DNA of 8,540 bases, from the NCBI RefSeq assembly GCF_000175615.1, contig NZ_ACVO01000012.1:1-8540 (forward strand), in the 5' to 3' direction. A program made the translations under genes and the position numbers. Shown one piece after another: positions 6,835 to 8,540 of the stretch. Under the pieces are notes generated by a model. It was not told where the DNA came from and ran no database searches. It worked only from the letters and a program-made list of their open reading frames with translations. Each line of letters begins with the position of its first letter. The first letter of the stretch is position 1. The DNA comes from Rothia mucilaginosa ATCC 25296. GTDB taxonomy: Bacteria; Actinomycetota; Actinomycetes; Actinomycetales; Micrococcaceae.

Positions 6835-6970
6835 TTTTATTCAGCCGAATAGTGGGCATTGCGAGCGGAATATCACGGAGCATCGGCGTGGAGGCTCACC
6901 CGCCCATTACACTGGTAGAGGTAGGCGGTAACGCCTTATCACCGTAAAACATCAACACTCGGAGGGTTGT
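6835..6970. promoter_or_regulatory. Divergent promoter region between the permease and the trkA pair
   Basis: This 136-bp region must hold the promoters for both directions. TACACT (6908-6913, plus) is a possible -10 for trkA. On the minus strand TGTAAT (forward 6906-6911) is a possible -10 for the permease, overlapping it. Neither has a convincing -35. TATTC and GAATA around AGCC form a palindrome at 6838-6851, four bases from the TTG start. GGCG-GTAA-CGCC forms a small palindrome in front of trkA, and GGAGG (6961-6965) is the trkA ribosome site. Shared control of K+ uptake genes from here is plausible but unproven. I saw no riboswitch-like fold. Confidence 0.4.
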
Positions 6971-7837
6971 ATGCCTCACTTCGTCATTATGGGTGCCGGA
7001 CGCGTGGGCGTCATGCTGGCGCGCACTCTGGAAGCTTCGGGGCATACGGTCGCCGTCATTGACCAGGACGAACGTGCTTTCCAGCCGCTGCGTAAGGGCT
7101 TTGAGGGCCGTCTGGTGACCGGTGTCGGTTTTGACGAGGACACCCTCAAGCGTGCCGGCATTACCGAGGCGTACGCTTTTGCCGCCGTCTCTTCGGGCGA
7201 TAACTCGAATATTATTGCCGCCCGTGTGGCACGCGAAATGTTCAAGGTGAAGAACGTTGTGGCGCGTGTGTACGACCCGAACCGCGCCGAATTCTTCCAG
7301 CGCATGGGTATTCCCACGGTCGCTTCGGTGCGTTGGTCCACCGACCAGGTGCTGCGCCGCCTGCTGCCCGAGCAGGCGCTCAAGGGCGATTTCCGTGAAC
7401 CCTCGGGCCGCCTCATGCTCACCGAAATTCCGCTCGACGACGGCTGGGCGGGACACGCCCTGACCAGCATCGAACGTGCCGCCGGGGTGCGCATCGCCTA
7501 CATCACCCGCTTTGGTGAGGGCATGCTCCCCCGCCCCGACAGCGCCTACCAGCAGGGCGATAGCGTGCACGTCATGATGCGCACCGACGACGTTGCGGAC
7601 GTAACCCGTATTCTCTCCCGCCCGCCGCGCGTTGAAGACGAAGAAGTGGAGGCGAACTACGCCCCCGCCTCGGGCCACCGCAAGTACCCCCACGCCCCGA
7701 AGAAACCCGCCGAACAGAAGCACAACGACGGCCCCGTTATCGAGCATGAATTCCACCTCGGTGACACTCCCCCGGAGCTGCCCGACCCCCTCGAGCTCAT
7801 CGGCCGCCATCGTGATTCCTCGAAAGGTGAGAAGTAA
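6971..7837 (+). CDS. trkA: TrkA-family potassium uptake regulator (RCK domain) with long C-terminal tail
   Basis: TrkA/RCK proteins are cytosolic, bind NAD(H), and gate Trk/Ktr K+ transporters. The RCK_N Rossmann fold begins at once: GAGRVG (8-13) is the dinucleotide loop, with Asp31 at the end of the second strand (VAVIDQD), as expected for NAD(H). Further RCK_N text runs to about 130 (SSGDNSNIIAARVAR, RVYDPNR). A TrkA_C domain covers about 140-218. Residues 219-288 are an extra charged, Pro- and His-containing tail not found in the usual 220-residue proteins of this type, and probably disordered. The ATG follows GGAGG (6961-6965) by 5 nt. The stop TAA abuts the GTG of the next gene, so the pair is almost certainly one translation-coupled operon, like M. 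tuberculosis ceoB-ceoC. The membrane partner is not encoded here. Confidence 0.93.
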   Translation: MPHFVIMGAGRVGVMLARTLEASGHTVAVIDQDERAFQPLRKGFEGRLVTGVGFDEDTLKRAGITEAYAFAAVSSGDNSNIIAARVAREMFKVKNVVARVYDPNRAEFFQRMGIPTVASVRWSTDQVLRRLLPEQALKGDFREPSGRLMLTEIPLDDGWAGHALTSIERAAGVRIAYITRFGEGMLPRPDSAYQQGDSVHVMMRTDDVADVTRILSRPPRVEDEEVEANYAPASGHRKYPHAPKKPAEQKHNDGPVIEHEFHLGDTPPELPDPLELIGRHRDSSKGEK

Positions 7838-8491
7838 GTGAAGGTCCTTATTGTTGGTGCCGGTTCCGTGGGCGCCTCCATCGCTAAAGAGCTCATGATG
7901 AACGGCCACGACGTGACCATCATCGACTCCAAGCCCGAAGTCAAGAAGCGCGCCGATTTGCCCGGCGTGCGCTGGCATATTGGTGACGCCTGCGAGCTGT
8001 CCGTACTGCGCCAGGTGCACCCGAACAAGGCGGACGTGGTCGTTGCCGCAACCGGTGACGACAAGGCAAACCTGATGGTCTCTCTGCTGGTTCGCAGTGA
8101 GTTTGGTGTGCCGCGCACCGTGGCGCGTGTGAACAACCCGCGTAATGAGTGGCTCTTTGACGACTCCTGGGGTGTGGACGTTGCCGTGTCTACCCCGCGT
8201 CTGATGACCGCCCTCGTCGAGGAAGCCGTGGAAGTCGGCGACGTGGTGCGCCTGCTGACCCTGCAGGCTGGCGGCGCGACCCTCGCCGAGTACACCGTGC
8301 CGGATGACCACCCCGTCATCGGTTACCGCGTGGACCACGTGCAGTGGCCCGTCGATACGGTGCTCACCGCAATCCTGCGTGACGGCGCGCCGATCCCGCC
8401 CAGCGCGGACGTGGCGATTGAGGGCGGCGACGAGCTATTCTTCATCACGACCATTGCCGGTGAGGATCAGATCCGCGCACTGTTCGCCTAA
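7838..8491 (+). CDS. trkA: Second TrkA-family potassium uptake regulator (CeoC-like)
   Basis: This 217-residue protein is a standard-length RCK_N plus TrkA_C regulator. GAGSVG (7-12) and Asp30 (VTIIDSK) form the NAD(H)-binding site, followed by GDACELSVL (49-57), ATGDDKANLMVSLL (71-84) and ARVNNPRNEWLF (96-107). The TrkA_C ligand-binding domain covers about 135-217 and ends GEDQIRALFA. The GTG start directly follows the TAA of the first trkA; AGGTGA (7825-7830) inside that gene gives a ribosome site 7 nt upstream. The two TrkA proteins probably assemble together, since RCK rings are tetramers or octamers. It may regulate a Trk/Ktr pore encoded elsewhere, or the KimA-like permease next door; the sequence does not decide. 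Compared with its partner it has no C-terminal tail. Confidence 0.93.
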   Translation: MKVLIVGAGSVGASIAKELMMNGHDVTIIDSKPEVKKRADLPGVRWHIGDACELSVLRQVHPNKADVVVAATGDDKANLMVSLLVRSEFGVPRTVARVNNPRNEWLFDDSWGVDVAVSTPRLMTALVEEAVEVGDVVRLLTLQAGGATLAEYTVPDDHPVIGYRVDHVQWPVDTVLTAILRDGAPIPPSADVAIEGGDELFFITTIAGEDQIRALFA

Positions 8492-8512
8492 GCGTTTATA
8501 CGTAAGTTTTTG

Positions 8513-8540
8513 AGGAGGCGAAAGCCCCGGTCCCTTTTTG
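8513..8540 (+). terminator. Possible start of a bidirectional terminator, cut by the window end
   Basis: After the trkA stop, the sequence reads GGAGGCGAAAGCCCCGG then TCCCTTTTTG at the edge. An A-run followed by GCCCCGGTCCC and a short T-rich stretch looks like the left arm and loop of a longer hairpin whose other arm would lie past 8540. A small GGC-GAAA-GCC stem is also present. GAGGAGG (8512-8518) resembles a ribosome site, but no start codon follows within the window. The call depends on the unseen sequence. Confidence 0.25.

Noticed and set aside
6835..6970. Possible c-di-AMP (ydaO-type) riboswitch in front of the permease or trkA
   Set aside because: KimA and Ktr genes in Bacillus have one, but the leaders here are too short and I see none of the paired elements of that fold.
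6896..8338. Minus-strand open frame of 480 codons opposite both trkA genes
   Set aside because: The plus strand encodes two clear RCK proteins. The antisense translation is His/Val/Gly-rich without motifs and has no ribosome site.
8512..8518. GAGGAGG as ribosome site of a further gene
   Set aside because: No ATG, GTG or TTG follows at a usable distance before the window ends.

Overview
The window looks like the chromosome of a GC-rich actinobacterium, most likely a member of the Micrococcaceae such as Rothia. This rests on protein style (actinobacterial Dxs, a TRAM-type RNA methyltransferase, a KimA-like permease and two short TrkA proteins), use of GTG and probably TTG starts, and gene order. 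From memory, Mycobacterium tuberculosis has the same order and orientation for methyltransferase, permease, ceoB and ceoC (Rv2689c-Rv2690c-Rv2691-Rv2692), with dxs nearby. The genus call is an inference; no rRNA or other marker is present.

Layout, left to right. 1-332: one end of an IS3-family (IS150-like) insertion sequence, with the first 91 codons of its OrfA pointing left. 333-443: short spacer with no clear terminator. 444-2516 (minus): dxs, the first enzyme of the MEP isoprenoid pathway. 2517-2741: spacer with the probable dxs promoter. 2742-4379 (minus): TRAM-domain class I SAM-dependent RNA m5U-type methyltransferase. 4380-4620: spacer with a probable promoter for the methyltransferase and a degenerate 20-21 bp repeat array. 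4621-6834 (minus): 12-TM APC-superfamily permease with a cytosolic tail, resembling the K+ importer KimA. 6835-6970: divergent promoter region. 6971-8491 (plus): two adjacent trkA-type genes with no gap between them. 8492-8540: possible start of a terminator.

How the genes fit together. The permease and the divergent trkA pair form a plausible potassium-uptake module: a proton-coupled K+ importer beside two NAD-binding RCK proteins that usually gate Trk/Ktr-type K+ transporters. No TrkH/KtrB pore gene lies in the window. Dxs and the RNA methyltransferase are housekeeping genes that probably each have their own promoter.

Most of the window is an ordinary, conserved actinobacterial locus, and I see no strong evidence of a new multi-gene system. 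The most notable points are a 17-bp inverted repeat at the IS end that would bury the transposase Shine-Dalgarno sequence in read-through transcripts coming from dxs, a repeat array after the permease gene, a 70-residue charged tail on the first TrkA, and loss of the iron-sulfur cysteines in the methyltransferase.
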